Shown piece after piece: positions 1-8,718 of a stretch of 64,000 nt of DNA. Source of the DNA: Hyphomicrobiales bacterium (lineage in GTDB: Bacteria > Pseudomonadota > Alphaproteobacteria > Rhizobiales > Xanthobacteraceae); assembly GCA_017305555.1 (NCBI GenBank), contig JAFKKM010000033.1, forward strand, positions 1-64,000, read 5' to 3'. Every line of letters begins with the position of its first letter. Position 1 is the stretch's first letter. The translations under genes were made by a program, and so were the position numbers. The notes beneath the pieces are model-generated. The model made no database searches, was not told the DNA's origin, and was given only the letters and a program-made list of their open reading frames with translations.

Positions 1-349
1 CGGTCAGGACATCAAGGTGTTCTGGCGCGGTAAGCCGATCTACATCATGAACCGCACCAAGAAGCAGGTCGACGAGGCGCGCGCCGTTCCGGTCGCGAGC
101 CTGCCGGATCCGCAAACCGATCAGTCGCGCGTCAAGGAAGGCCACGACAACTGGCTGGTCGTGATCGGCATCTGCACCCACCTTGGCTGCATTCCGATTG
201 CCCATGAAGGCGACTACGACGGTTTCTTCTGCCCCTGCCACGGATCGCAGTACGATTCCTCGGGCCGCATCCGGCGCGGCCCCGCGCCGCTGAACCTGGC
301 GGTCCCGCCTTACAACTTCGTCTCCGACACCAAAATTCAGATCGGCTAA
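1..349 (+). CDS. petA: Ubiquinol-cytochrome c reductase, Rieske iron-sulfur subunit (5' end missing)
   Basis: The Rieske subunit of the cytochrome bc1 complex carries electrons from ubiquinol to cytochrome c1 on the periplasmic side of the inner membrane. The reading frame is already open at base 2, so the N-terminal membrane anchor lies outside the window. The visible C-terminal part (about 115 residues) holds both cluster-binding motifs: CTHLGC (nt 173-190) and, after about 15 residues, CPCHGS. These are the two Cys and two His ligands of the [2Fe-2S] centre plus the disulfide cysteines. It ends with the usual PPYxF segment. fbcH follows 57 bp downstream on the same strand, the fbcF-fbcH order known from Bradyrhizobium. 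The GTG at 17 is an internal codon, not the start. Confidence 0.96.
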   Translation, partial: GQDIKVFWRGKPIYIMNRTKKQVDEARAVPVASLPDPQTDQSRVKEGHDNWLVVIGICTHLGCIPIAHEGDYDGFFCPCHGSQYDSSGRIRRGPAPLNLAVPPYNFVSDTKIQIG

Positions 350-365
350 CCTGCCGCAGGTTTTT
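348..365 (+). terminator. Short hairpin plus T-run between petA and fbcH
   Basis: AACCTG (348-353) pairs with CAGGTT (357-362) around a three-base loop, and the T-run extends to 365. The left arm includes the petA stop codon. The stem is weak, so it could act as a partial attenuator or an mRNA 3'-end stabiliser rather than a true stop. fbcH is expected to be co-transcribed with petA. Confidence 0.35.
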
Positions 366-406
366 CCAACCGGCAGCGTCACCGCATTAATTCCTAGGAT
401 CGCACC

Positions 407-2473
407 ATGAGCGGACCCTCGACCTACCAGCCACAAAACGGCTTCCTGAAATGGCTGGAAACGCGCCTGCCGATCGGCGGCCTCATCCACTCCTCGTTCG
501 TGGCCTATCCGACGCCGCGCAACCTGAACTACTGGTGGACCTTCGGCGGCATCCTCTCGATGATGTTGGCGCTTCAGATCGTCACCGGCATCATCCTGGC
601 GATGCACTATACGCCGCACGTCGATATGGCCTTCAACTCGGTTGAGGCGATCGTTCGTGACGTCAACTACGGCTGGCTGCTGCGCAACATGCACGCCGCC
701 GGCGCATCGATGTTCTTCATCGCCGTTTACATTCACATGTTCCGTGGCCTCTATTACGGATCATACAAGGCGCCACGCGAAGTGCTCTGGATTCTCGGCG
801 TCATCATCTATCTGCTGATGATGGCTACGGGCTTCATGGGCTACGTGCTGCCGTGGGGCCAGATGAGCTTCTGGGGCGCCACCGTCATCACCAATCTGTT
901 CTCGGCCATTCCTTACGTCGGCGAGAGCATCGTGACGCTGCTGTGGGGTGGCTATTCGGTCGGCAACCCGACGCTGAATCGCTTCTTCTCGCTGCACTAC
1001 CTGCTGCCGTTCGTGATCGCCGGCGTCGTCGTGCTGCACGTCTGGGCCCTGCACGTCGCCGGTCAGAACAACCCGGCCGGCGTCGAGCCGAAGACCGAGA
1101 AGGACACCGTGCCGTTCACGCCTTACGCGACCATCAAGGACGGGTTCGGCATGGCCTGCTTCCTGATCTTCTTCGCCTGGTTCATCTTCTACATGCCGAA
1201 CTATCTCGGCGACGCGGAGAACTACGTGCAGGCCAATCCGGGCGTCACCCCGGCGCACATCGTGCCTGAATGGTACTACCTGCCGTTCTACGCGATCCTG
1301 CGCTCGATCCCGAGCAAGCTCGGCGGCGTCATCGCGATGTTCAGCGCCATCCTCGTGCTGGCCTTCCTGCCGTGGCTCGACAGTGCCAAGACCCGTTCGC
1401 TGCGCTATCGTCCGCTCGCGAAGCAGTTCTTCTGGATCTTTGTCGTGATCTGCGTGCTGCTGGGCTGGCTCGGCGGCAAGCCGGCTGAGGGCGTCTACGT
1501 CACCGTCGGCCGCATCCTGACGTTCTGCTACTTCGCCTACTTCCTGATCGTGCTGCCGATCCTCAGCCGCATCGAGACGCCGCGCGCGGTGCCGAACTCG
1601 ATCGCCGACGACGTGCTGGCGAAGTCCCGCAAGAAGGCGGTTGCATCGATCGCGGTGGCGTTGCTGGCTGGTGCCGCGCTGCTCACCGGCGGCGTGCAGC
1701 AGGCCAAGGCGGCGGATCATTCCGACACCCCGCCGTCGCAGTCGTGGTCGTTCGCGGGTCCGTTCGGCAAGTTCGATCGTGGCGCCTTGCAGCGCGGCTA
1801 CAAGGTTTACAAGGAAGTTTGCTCGACCTGCCACTCGATGAACCTGTTGCACTTCCGCAATCTTTCCGATGAGGGCGGCCCGGGCTTCACCCCGGCGCAG
1901 GCGGCGGCGGTTGCGGCCGAGTACAAGGTGCAGGACGGACCGAACGACGCCGGCGAGATGTTCGAGCGTCCGGGTCGCGTCGCCGACAAGTTCCCGGCGC
2001 CGTTCCCGAACGAGAACGCAGCACGCGCCTCCAACGGCGGTGCGGCACCGCCGGACCTGTCGCTGATCGCCAAGGCACGGTCTTATGAGCGTGGTTTCCC
2101 GCAGTTCATCTTCGACTTCTTCACCCAGTTCCAGGAGCAGGGCCCGAACTACGTCGATGCGATCTTGCAGGGTTATGCCGATAATCCGCCGGCCGGCGTG
2201 ACCATTCCCGAGGGTGCGTACTACAACAAGTACTTCCCCGGTCATGCCATCAAGATGCCGAAGCCGCTGTCGAACGACCAGGTCACCTACGACGACGGCA
2301 CGCCGCAGACCGTCGCGCAGTATGCGCATGACGTGGCGACGTTCCTGATGTGGACGGCCGAGCCGCATCTCGAAGCGCGTAAGCGCCTCGGCATGCAGGT
2401 GATGATCTTCCTCATCATCTTCGCGGGCCTCTTGTACTTCACCAAGAAGAAGGTCTGGGCCAACGCGCATTGA
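407..2473 (+). CDS. fbcH: Cytochrome b/c1 polyprotein of the bc1 complex
   Basis: This 688-residue protein joins the two haem subunits of the bc1 complex. Residues about 1-410 are cytochrome b, with the hydrophobic helices and the conserved [14 protein letters not shown] segment. Residues about 430-688 are cytochrome c1, with the c-type haem motif CSTCH at 472-476, a [11 protein letters not shown] segment carrying the likely axial Met, and a C-terminal membrane anchor ([15 protein letters not shown]). Between them a hydrophobic stretch ending AKA-AD looks like an internal signal sequence. In Bradyrhizobium japonicum such a precursor is cleaved into separate b and c1 proteins, and the same is inferred here. 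The gene sits behind petA and is followed by a strong terminator. Confidence 0.97.
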   Translation: MSGPSTYQPQNGFLKWLETRLPIGGLIHSSFVAYPTPRNLNYWWTFGGILSMMLALQIVTGIILAMHYTPHVDMAFNSVEAIVRDVNYGWLLRNMHAAGASMFFIAVYIHMFRGLYYGSYKAPREVLWILGVIIYLLMMATGFMGYVLPWGQMSFWGATVITNLFSAIPYVGESIVTLLWGGYSVGNPTLNRFFSLHYLLPFVIAGVVVLHVWALHVAGQNNPAGVEPKTEKDTVPFTPYATIKDGFGMACFLIFFAWFIFYMPNYLGDAENYVQANPGVTPAHIVPEWYYLPFYAILRSIPSKLGGVIAMFSAILVLAFLPWLDSAKTRSLRYRPLAKQFFWIFVVICVLLGWLGGKPAEGVYVTVGRILTFCYFAYFLIVLPILSRIETPRAVPNSIADDVLAKSRKKAVASIAVALLAGAALLTGGVQQAKAADHSDTPPSQSWSFAGPFGKFDRGALQRGYKVYKEVCSTCHSMNLLHFRNLSDEGGPGFTPAQAAAVAAEYKVQDGPNDAGEMFERPGRVADKFPAPFPNENAARASNGGAAPPDLSLIAKARSYERGFPQFIFDFFTQFQEQGPNYVDAILQGYADNPPAGVTIPEGAYYNKYFPGHAIKMPKPLSNDQVTYDDGTPQTVAQYAHDVATFLMWTAEPHLEARKRLGMQVMIFLIIFAGLLYFTKKKVWANAH

Positions 2474-2499
2474 TCGCGCGGACCTGACGCAAAATGAAA

Positions 2500-2525
2500 A
2501 GCCCCCGCTTTGCGGGGGCTTTTTT
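2500..2525 (+). terminator. Rho-independent terminator of petA-fbcH
   Basis: AGCCCCCGC (2500-2508) pairs with GCGGGGGCT (2512-2520) around a TTT loop and is followed by a T-run. An A-run precedes the stem, so it may work in both directions. Confidence 0.9.
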
Positions 2526-2574
2526 GTTGGGAGTTGATGCGAGTTTACGAGAACGACTAACCGAACGACGAGAA

Positions 2575-2600
2575 GTCGTCCCTGCCTTCGCGGGGACGAC
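2575..2600. repeat. Short inverted repeat, dispersed palindrome type
   Basis: GTCGTCCC (2575-2582) and GGGACGAC (2593-2600) flank a ten-base loop. It lies in the gap between fbcH and the convergent YbhB-like gene. It resembles the dispersed intergenic palindromes of Bradyrhizobium-type genomes. No other copy of exactly this arm was found in the window. Confidence 0.4.
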
Positions 2601-2642
2601 GTCGTTGTTGTGGAGCGCCGGTCGTCCCGAAGCGTGTTTGGC

Positions 2643-3140
2643 TTACCGCTTGAACAGCCCCATCACCGCCGACTTCGCCAGCGTGTTGAAGTGAAGTTGG
2701 AAGCCGACAACGGCTGCTGATGTATCAACGGTGGCGGAGACTTCGCCCTTCACCGCGTGGACGGTAAAGAAATAGCGATGCGGGTGATCGCCTTCCGGCG
2801 GACAGGGGCCGCCGTAGCCGGCTGCGCCGAAGTCGGTGCGGGTCTGCAACGCACCCGCTGGCAGCTTGCCGCTCGCCGGATTGCCTGCATCGAGGGCGAG
2901 CTCGGTAACGTTGGCGGGAATGTTCACCACCACCCAGTGCCAGAACCCGCTGCCGGTCGGAGCGTCGGGATCGAAACAGGTCACGGAGAAGCTCTTGGTG
3001 CCTTCGGGCGCGCCGCTCCAGCGCAGATGCGGCGACTTGTTGCCGCCGGCGCAACCGAATCCGAAATCGGCGGACAGGATGTGATCCTTGCCGAGGTAGT
3101 CGCCGTCTTTGAAGCTGTCGCTTTCGACCTTGAACGTCAT
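2643..3140 (-). CDS. YbhB/YbcL (Raf kinase inhibitor-like, PEBP) family protein
   Basis: About 165 residues with the features of bacterial phosphatidylethanolamine-binding-like proteins: SPHLRWSGAPEGTKSFSVTC near residue 37, the DPDAP motif, the FWHWVVVNIP segment, and a C-terminal HRYFFTVHAV stretch. These line the small anion-binding pocket of the family. The biological role of bacterial members is not established. Two adjacent ATG codons exist. The one at 3140 is preferred because GGAG lies about six bases upstream of it, whereas the ATG at 3143 is only three bases away. There is no signal peptide, so it is probably cytoplasmic. It stands alone. Confidence 0.88.
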   Translation of the reverse strand: MTFKVESDSFKDGDYLGKDHILSADFGFGCAGGNKSPHLRWSGAPEGTKSFSVTCFDPDAPTGSGFWHWVVVNIPANVTELALDAGNPASGKLPAGALQTRTDFGAAGYGGPCPPEGDHPHRYFFTVHAVKGEVSATVDTSAAVVGFQLHFNTLAKSAVMGLFKR

Positions 3141-3283
3141 CATGTTCTCCGTGAGTTGGATGCCAGAAGGCTTTGGATGCCAAGCGGCTTGGATGGGCGG
3201 AATTTTAGAGCAGGCAGCGGGAGGATGGAAACGGCATTTGACGTCCGATTGACCGGACGCGGGCCGTTGCCTATGCCAGATGC

Positions 3284-3808
3284 ATGACTATGGGCATCAC
3301 CATTTCCAATCTGTCGGATCGGCCGGAGTTCTTCGATCAGATCGCCGACCGGATCTGGCGTGCATGGTGGCAGCCGAATGGCGTGCCGCTCGATTACATC
3401 ACCGAGCGGATGAAGGAGGGGCTTGCCTCCGGCGGGATGCCGCGCGCCTTTGTTGCCCATGAAGGCGCGGTGTTTGCCGGCACCGCGTCGGTGATCGCGT
3501 CCGATCTCGACGAGCGGCCGCAATATACGCCGTGGGTGGCGGCGGTGTGGATCGAGCCGAAATTTCGCTCGCGTCGTATCGGCCGGCAATTGATCGCCTA
3601 CGCCGCGCGCTATGCGCTGAGCTTGGGCGTGCCAAAGGTCTATCTCACCGCGCGTCCCGCGCGGCGTTCGCTTTACGAGGAACTCGGCTGGAAGGTGATC
3701 GAGGAGGGCGTCGGCGATCTCGATTTCACTATCCTGACCTGGGACGCGGCTGCCGCCGGGCTGTCCCTGACGGCGACACCGCATGGCGAGGTCTCCGGCG
3801 GCTCTTGA
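3284..3808 (+). CDS. GNAT family N-acetyltransferase
   Basis: A 174-residue protein with the GNAT fold signature: a strand ending VAAVWIEPKFR followed by RSRRIGRQLI, which matches motif A (R/Q-x-x-G-x-G/A) for acetyl-CoA pyrophosphate binding, then YLTARPARRSLYEELGWKV, the typical motif B with Y and GW. The acceptor substrate cannot be told from sequence. A second in-frame ATG six bases downstream (3290) is possible. The gene lies just upstream of the trp leader on the same strand. Confidence 0.85.
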   Translation: MTMGITISNLSDRPEFFDQIADRIWRAWWQPNGVPLDYITERMKEGLASGGMPRAFVAHEGAVFAGTASVIASDLDERPQYTPWVAAVWIEPKFRSRRIGRQLIAYAARYALSLGVPKVYLTARPARRSLYEELGWKVIEEGVGDLDFTILTWDAAAAGLSLTATPHGEVSGGS

Positions 3809-3840
3809 CGCCGTCGCGCCGGCGTGGTGATTTGCCGGCC

Positions 3841-3885
3841 ATGAGCACCGTGTCCCAGAGCCGTCTGTGGTGGCGCACCTCCTGA
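3841..3885 (+). CDS. trpL: trp operon leader peptide
   Basis: A 14-codon reading frame, MSTVSQSRLWWRTS, with two adjacent Trp codons at 3868-3873. It lies about 125 bp upstream of trpE(G) and is followed by a terminator hairpin, which is the standard layout of alphaproteobacterial trp attenuators. CACCT (3876-3880) and AGGTG (3886-3890) flank the stop codon and can form the first stem of the attenuator. When charged tRNA-Trp is scarce, ribosome stalling at the Trp pair should favour read-through into trpE(G). In Sinorhizobium the released leader RNA (rnTrpL) and its peptide also act in trans; whether that happens here is not shown. Confidence 0.88.
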   Translation: MSTVSQSRLWWRTS

Positions 3886-3920
3886 AGGTGGCCAGTGCGA
3901 TTTCGTTTTTCCCAATCGTC

Positions 3921-3950
3921 AAGGTCGCCTCGCAAGACGGCGGCCTTTTT
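3921..3950 (+). terminator. trp attenuator terminator hairpin
   Basis: AAGGTCGCC (3921-3929) pairs with GGCGGCCTT (3939-3947), with one G-U pair, and is followed by a T-run to 3950. It sits between the trpL stop codon and the trpE(G) start at 4011, so it is the regulated stop of the leader transcript. Confidence 0.85.
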
Positions 3951-4010
3951 CATGATCCGGCATCCCTGTCCTGTGTGGCGCTCCTTCGGCAAGTTTCGTA
4001 AGAGGATGCC

Positions 4011-6170
4011 ATGAACAGGACCGTCTTTCTGCTCCCCGCGCAGGCGAGCTATCGCACCGCCGGTGGTCTCGACGTCGCGCGTACCGTGACGCATTTCACC
4101 GGCGGCGCGGCGCTGGATCACCTGATCGATCTGCTCGACCGCCGCCGTGGTGTGGTGCTGTCCTCCGGCACCACGGTGCCGGGCCGCTACGAGAGCTTCG
4201 ACATGGGCTTCGCCGACCCGCCGCTGGCGCTGGAGACGGTGGGCACGCGCTTTGTGCTGAAGGCGCTCAACACGCGCGGCGAGGTGCTGGTGGCGTTTCT
4301 CGGCGCGACGTTGCGCGATCCTGCGTTCGAGATCACCGAGACCTCCGCGACGCGGCTTTCCGGAAACATCCTGCGGGGCGAAGCGCCGGTCGATGAGGAC
4401 CAGCGCACCCGCCGCGCCAGCGCGATGTCGCTGGTGCGCGCCATCGTCGCGGTGCTGGCCTCGTCGGTCGATCCGTTGCTCGGGCTCTACGGCGCGTTCG
4501 CCTACGATCTCGTCTTCCAGATGGAGGATCTGGTGCAGCGGCGCGCGCGCGAGGCCGACCAGCGCGACATCGTGCTGTTTATTCCGGATCGTCTGTTGGC
4601 TTATGACCGTGCTACCGGGCGCGGCGTCACCTTGAACTTCGAATTCGCTTACAACGGACAGTCCACTGCGGGCTTGCCCACCGATACCGGCGAGAGCGTT
4701 TATGCAAAGACCGGTCGGCAGGGTTTCACCGACCATGCGCCGGGCGAATATCAGGCGACGGTCGAGACCGCGCGGGCATCGTTCGCGCGGGGCGATCTGT
4801 TCGAGGCGGTGCCGGGACAATTGTTCGGCGAGCCGTGCGAACGCACGCCGGCGGAAGTGTTTCAGCGGTTGTGCCGCATCAATCCGTCGCCCTATGGCGG
4901 CTTGGTCAATCTCGGTGACGGCGAATTTCTCGTCTCCGCGTCGCCGGAAATGTTCGTGCGCTCCGACGGCCGCCGTATCGAGACCTGTCCAATCTCCGGC
5001 ACCATCGCGCGCGGCGCCGACGCCATCGGCGACGCCGAGAAAATTCGCGAATTGCTGAATTCGCAGAAGGACGAATTCGAACTCAACATGTGCACCGACG
5101 TCGACCGCAACGACAAGGCGCGCATCTGTATGCCGGGCACGATCAAGGTGCTGGCGCGGCGGCAGATCGAGACCTACTCGAAGCTGTTCCACACCGTTGA
5201 TCATGTCGAGGGCATCCTGCGGCCTGGCTTCGACGCGCTCGATGCATTTCTCACCCACGCCTGGGCGGTGACGGTGACCGGCGCGCCGAAGAAATGGGCG
5301 ATGCAGTTTGTCGAAGACAACGAGCGCTCGTCGCGGCGCTGGTACGCCGGCGCGTTCGGTGTGGTCGGCTTCGATGGTTCGATCAACACCGGCCTCACCA
5401 TCCGCACCATCCGCATGAAGGACGGTCTCGCCGAGGTGCGCGTTGGCGCCACCTGCCTGTTCGACAGCGATCCGGCAGCGGAAGACCGCGAGTGCCAGAC
5501 CAAAGCGGCGGCGTTGTTTCAGGCGCTGCGCGGCGATCCACCGAAGCCGCTTTCCAGCGTGGCGCCGGATGCCACCGGCTCCGGCAAACGCGTGCTCTTG
5601 ATCGATCACGACGACAGCTTCGTGCATATGCTGGCGGATTACTTCCGGCAGGTCGGCGCTGAAGTCAGCGTCACCCGCTACAAGCACGCGCAGGCGATGC
5701 TCAACGGCGGCAGCTACGACCTGCTGGTGTTGTCGCCGGGACCGGGGCGGCCGGAGGATTTCGGCATCAAGCAGACCATCGACACCGCGCTCGCGAAGAA
5801 GCTGCCGGTGTTCGGCGTCTGCCTCGGCGTGCAGGCGATCGGTGAATACTTTGGCGGCCAGCTCGGGCAGTTGGCGCAGCCCGCGCACGGGCGGCCGTCA
5901 CGGGTCGCGGTGCGCGGCGGCACCTTGATGCACGGCCTGCCGAACGAGATCGTTATCGGCCGCTATCACTCGCTGTATGTCGAACGCGATACCATGCCGG
6001 AGGTGTTGCAGGTCACCGCTTCGACCGAAGACGGCGTGGCGATGGCGATCGAGCACAAGACATTGCCGGTCGGCGGTGTGCAGTTTCACCCCGAGTCACT
6101 GATGTCGCTCGGCGGCGAGGTAGGCCTGCGTATCGTCGAGAACGCGTTTCGGCTGGGGAAGGGCCATTAG
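4011..6170 (+). CDS. trpE(G): Anthranilate synthase, fused large and glutamine amidotransferase subunits
   Basis: A 719-residue fusion that makes anthranilate from chorismate and glutamine, the first step of tryptophan synthesis. Residues about 1-510 are the TrpE-type chorismate-binding part, with SPEMFVRSDG, ETCPISGTIARG, DEFELNMCTDVDRND and the C-terminal MKDGLAEVRVGA block. Residues about 525-719 are a class I glutamine amidotransferase, with LLVLSPGPGRPEDFG, the nucleophile Cys in VFGVCLGVQAIGEYFGG, and HPES near the C-terminus. The single-chain arrangement is known from Rhizobiales and Azospirillum. An AGAGG sequence precedes the start. Expression is expected to follow the leader and attenuator upstream. 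Confidence 0.97.
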   Translation: MNRTVFLLPAQASYRTAGGLDVARTVTHFTGGAALDHLIDLLDRRRGVVLSSGTTVPGRYESFDMGFADPPLALETVGTRFVLKALNTRGEVLVAFLGATLRDPAFEITETSATRLSGNILRGEAPVDEDQRTRRASAMSLVRAIVAVLASSVDPLLGLYGAFAYDLVFQMEDLVQRRAREADQRDIVLFIPDRLLAYDRATGRGVTLNFEFAYNGQSTAGLPTDTGESVYAKTGRQGFTDHAPGEYQATVETARASFARGDLFEAVPGQLFGEPCERTPAEVFQRLCRINPSPYGGLVNLGDGEFLVSASPEMFVRSDGRRIETCPISGTIARGADAIGDAEKIRELLNSQKDEFELNMCTDVDRNDKARICMPGTIKVLARRQIETYSKLFHTVDHVEGILRPGFDALDAFLTHAWAVTVTGAPKKWAMQFVEDNERSSRRWYAGAFGVVGFDGSINTGLTIRTIRMKDGLAEVRVGATCLFDSDPAAEDRECQTKAAALFQALRGDPPKPLSSVAPDATGSGKRVLLIDHDDSFVHMLADYFRQVGAEVSVTRYKHAQAMLNGGSYDLLVLSPGPGRPEDFGIKQTIDTALAKKLPVFGVCLGVQAIGEYFGGQLGQLAQPAHGRPSRVAVRGGTLMHGLPNEIVIGRYHSLYVERDTMPEVLQVTASTEDGVAMAIEHKTLPVGGVQFHPESLMSLGGEVGLRIVENAFRLGKGH

Positions 6171-6179
6171 CCTTTGCCA

Positions 6180-6266
6180 CCGTCATTGCGAGGAGCGAAA
6201 GCGATGAAGCAATCCAGGCTTCGCTCCTCACCATTCTGGATTGCTTCGCTGCGCTCGCAACGACGA
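6180..6266. repeat. Dispersed palindromic repeat, family B, copy 1
   Basis: An imperfect palindrome that begins CCGTCATTGCGAGGAGCG and ends CGCTCGCAACGACG, with GAAGCAATCCAG and CTGGATTGCTTC facing each other inside. It fills the gap between trpE(G) and apt. A second copy lies at 9903-9987. Confidence 0.8.
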
Positions 6267-6296
6267 TGCGGAGTGGTTTAGCTGGGAAAGATACCC

Positions 6297-6836
6297 ATGA
6301 TCCTTGAAGACGATCTGAAAGCCGCTGTTCGCACCATTCCGGATTATCCGAAGCCGGGCATCCTGTTTCGCGACATCACGACATTGCTCGGTGACGCACG
6401 AGCGTTTCGCCGCGCGGTCGATCAACTGGTGCATCCGTGGGCCGGCTCGAAGATCGACAAGGTGGCCGGCATCGAGGCGCGCGGCTTCATCCTCGGCGGC
6501 GCGGTGGCGCATCAGCTCTCGGCGGGTTTCGTGCCGATCCGCAAGAAGGGCAAGCTGCCGCATCAGACCGTGCGGATGGCCTATGCGCTGGAATACGGCA
6601 CCGACGAAATGGAAATGCATGTCGATGCCATTGCGCCGGGCGAGCGCGTCATTCTCGTCGATGATCTGATCGCCACCGGCGGCACCGCGGAAGGCGCGGT
6701 GAAGCTACTGCGCCAGATCGGCGCAGAGGTTTGCGCCGCGTGTTTCATCATCGATTTGCCGGAGCTCGGTGGTGCGGACAAGCTGCGCGGCATGAACGTG
6801 CCGGTGCGCACCTTGATGCAATTCGACGGGCACTAA
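6297..6836 (+). CDS. apt: Adenine phosphoribosyltransferase
   Basis: A 179-residue cytoplasmic enzyme that joins adenine to PRPP to give AMP (purine salvage). The N-terminal [18 protein letters not shown] block is characteristic of Apt. [17 protein letters not shown] and the PRPP-binding loop [18 protein letters not shown] (about residues 119-136) are both present. The length is normal for the family. The gene stands alone, with a palindromic repeat upstream and a convergent ATPase gene downstream. Confidence 0.97.
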   Translation: MILEDDLKAAVRTIPDYPKPGILFRDITTLLGDARAFRRAVDQLVHPWAGSKIDKVAGIEARGFILGGAVAHQLSAGFVPIRKKGKLPHQTVRMAYALEYGTDEMEMHVDAIAPGERVILVDDLIATGGTAEGAVKLLRQIGAEVCAACFIIDLPELGGADKLRGMNVPVRTLMQFDGH

Positions 6837-6926
6837 GAAGCAGGTTTCATCGCGACGGACTGAGCTGTCCGGTATTGCCGCGTCATCGCCAGGACAAGAC
6901 CGGCCATGACGAGATCGGGAATTCCT

Positions 6927-7595
6927 CTACCCGCCTTGCAGCAGTAAATTCAATTCGAGTTCGCGGAAGCTGAAATAGGCATCGCGAATCCACTGGTGCA
7001 GCTCGCTGGATCTGTCGCTCTGCCCGCGCAGAAAGCCAGTGAACGAGAACGACGTGCGGTCGATATACGTATTGAGGAACGCCGGCAGCGCAGGCAATTT
7101 CAACTGCCGCCCCTGACCGAAGATCGCCGGCATTTCCCCGCGCAGCACATACTCGTTATCGACGGTGATGAGCGCGCGCGCCGGCACCGCCGTTTCCAGG
7201 GTGGCGTAACTGCGGATGGACAGCCGGTCGCTGTCTGCAATGAACAGCACCATCGGCACGATGCCGCGTCGCGCGGCTTCCTTGAAGAAGCCGATCTCCC
7301 CGACCATCCTGAAAAATTCATCGAACGCATGAAAGCCGAGATCGATCACCTTGGCGGTGCCGTCGTTGAGGATCAGGCGATCCATCAACGCCATCTTGCC
7401 GAAGGTGTCGTCGATTTCGGCGGTTTCCGTCGTGCGCGGCAGGAAGTCGAGCAGCGTCGGCTCTTTCAGGTTGACGTCGAAGCCGATGACGCTGCCCCGT
7501 TGCAGCAACAGGAATTCGCTGAGCAGCCGCGCGATCAGCGTTTTGCCGACCCGCGGCCGTGGCGAGCAGATGATGTAAGCGGGCGTACGGCGCAT
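6927..7595 (-). CDS. MinD/ParA-like P-loop protein with non-canonical Walker A
   Basis: A 222-residue protein of unknown role. The N-terminus AYIICSPRPRVGKTLIARLL resembles a Walker A loop, but the first Gly and the ParA signature Lys are missing (SPRPRVGKT). VIGFDVNLKEPTLLDFLP follows like the A' segment of the SIMIBI class. The rest (for example KVIDLGFHAFDEFFRM and GIVPMVLFIADSD) has no motif I can name. It lies 56 bp downstream of a second MinD/ParA-like gene on the same strand, so the two are probably co-transcribed and related. Nucleotide binding is plausible, but the site looks altered. About 20 bp with the half-palindrome GACAAGACCGGCCATGACGA (6893-6912) lie past its stop. Confidence 0.6.
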   Translation of the reverse strand: MRRTPAYIICSPRPRVGKTLIARLLSEFLLLQRGSVIGFDVNLKEPTLLDFLPRTTETAEIDDTFGKMALMDRLILNDGTAKVIDLGFHAFDEFFRMVGEIGFFKEAARRGIVPMVLFIADSDRLSIRSYATLETAVPARALITVDNEYVLRGEMPAIFGQGRQLKLPALPAFLNTYIDRTSFSFTGFLRGQSDRSSELHQWIRDAYFSFRELELNLLLQGG

Positions 7596-7651
7596 GGCGC
7601 TATATCAGGGATATTTCGCGCCCGATCCAGCCCCTTGCGTGCGGGGACCGG

Positions 7652-8440
7652 CTATTTTTCGCTCGCCTTGGCCGCCGGTTTGTCGGTCGAAGCTGCCGCT
7701 TTGTCTTTTTCTTTGTCCTTGCCGACGATGTCGGTCAGCTTGATGCGGTCAAACTCGCTCCAGACATTGGCGAGCCAGTGACGGACGTAGCCGCGCAGCA
7801 CGAAGGAGTAGTTCGCGGCTTCGTCCTTCGGCCCCTTGTTGGCGACGAATTGCAGGAACGGTACCGAGGCGACTTCGACCTGTTCGAACGCCATTTCGTT
7901 GAGCTTCGGTATAGTCAGCTCGGTCGCGCCCTTGATGCGGTGGAAATAAGAGTTGTAGGTCGCCTGGTCCCACTCGAAGAAGCTGGTGTTGTTGATGAAG
8001 TTCTTCACCAGGAAATACTTCGCGCCGTCCATGAAATTCGCGGTCTCGGCGATCTCGTCGAGCGAAGCGATCGACGGCCCGAGGATGTGGAACACGGCGA
8101 AAGTGATCTGGCCGGATTTGGCGGCATCGAGGAAGCCGATGTCGCGCAGCGAGGCCAGCGCGGGGGACAGCAGGCCAGCGCGGACGTCGATCACGGTCAC
8201 TGACGGCGCGGCTGAATTGAGCGTATCGAAGATCTTCATCTGATCGGCGGTCGCCGTCATATCGACGATTTCGGTGATGTCGGGGTGGAAACGCTTCAGC
8301 GTGCCGCGCGGCGATTCCGTATCGAACGCCCGGGTCGGGACATTATTGGCGCTAAAATAATCAAGCACCGTGCGCGAGACGGTGGTTTTTCCGACGCCGC
8401 CCTTGTCCGCACCCACGACAATCACTGCTGGTTTCGCCAT
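7652..8440 (-). CDS. ParA/MinD-family ATPase of unknown target
   Basis: A 262-residue protein that starts MAKPAVIVVGADKGGVGKTT, a deviant Walker A with the ParA/MinD signature lysine. TRAFDTESPRGTL is the likely A' region and VTVIDVRAGLL the Walker B strand. The C-terminus is rich in Lys, Ala and Asp. Such ATPases position or partition cell components, but there is no parB, minE or plasmid gene nearby. It precedes a smaller P-loop protein on the same strand. The next 278 bp upstream hold no gene, only a dyad (8605-8629). A role in positioning some cellular cargo is an inference from the family. Confidence 0.7.
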   Translation of the reverse strand: MAKPAVIVVGADKGGVGKTTVSRTVLDYFSANNVPTRAFDTESPRGTLKRFHPDITEIVDMTATADQMKIFDTLNSAAPSVTVIDVRAGLLSPALASLRDIGFLDAAKSGQITFAVFHILGPSIASLDEIAETANFMDGAKYFLVKNFINNTSFFEWDQATYNSYFHRIKGATELTIPKLNEMAFEQVEVASVPFLQFVANKGPKDEAANYSFVLRGYVRHWLANVWSEFDRIKLTDIVGKDKEKDKAAASTDKPAAKASEK

Positions 8441-8604
8441 GACATTCCCTTATGCGCTGTTTTTAAAGCGGGTATGAAGGCTCACACCCGTGTCCCCATT
8501 GCGGGCGGTCCCTCGATAGGGCGCCGCAATCCTATCTTGCGCTGACTTTGCTCGCGAAGATGGCAGAAACGAGGGAGATTTCAACGCTCCACGCCGCCGA
8601 TAAC

Positions 8605-8629
8605 GTTAATCCCGTCAAAGTGGGTTAAC
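8605..8629. promoter_or_regulatory. Dyad GTTAATCCC / GGGTTAAC upstream of the ATPase pair
   Basis: GTTAATCCC (8605-8613) and GGGTTAAC (8622-8629) form an interrupted palindrome in the gap between the ATPase gene and the HtpX-like gene. It could be a protein-binding site for either side. No regulator gene is adjacent. Confidence 0.3.
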
Positions 8630-8718
8630 AACCGCAAGCGATCTCGACGTGTTGCGCAAAGTTCTTTCGAGCGAACTGAAAGCCGGCTCATGCGAAGAAG
8701 ACGCGGCAAAACAAAACT

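Noticed and set aside
761-2470. A 569-codon minus-strand frame across fbcH
   Set aside because: Antisense of a certain gene; composition and lack of motifs indicate a shadow.
3729-5888. A 719-codon open frame on the minus strand
   Set aside because: It is the exact antisense of trpE(G), with Arg/Ala/Gly-rich composition typical of shadow frames in high-GC DNA and no family motif.
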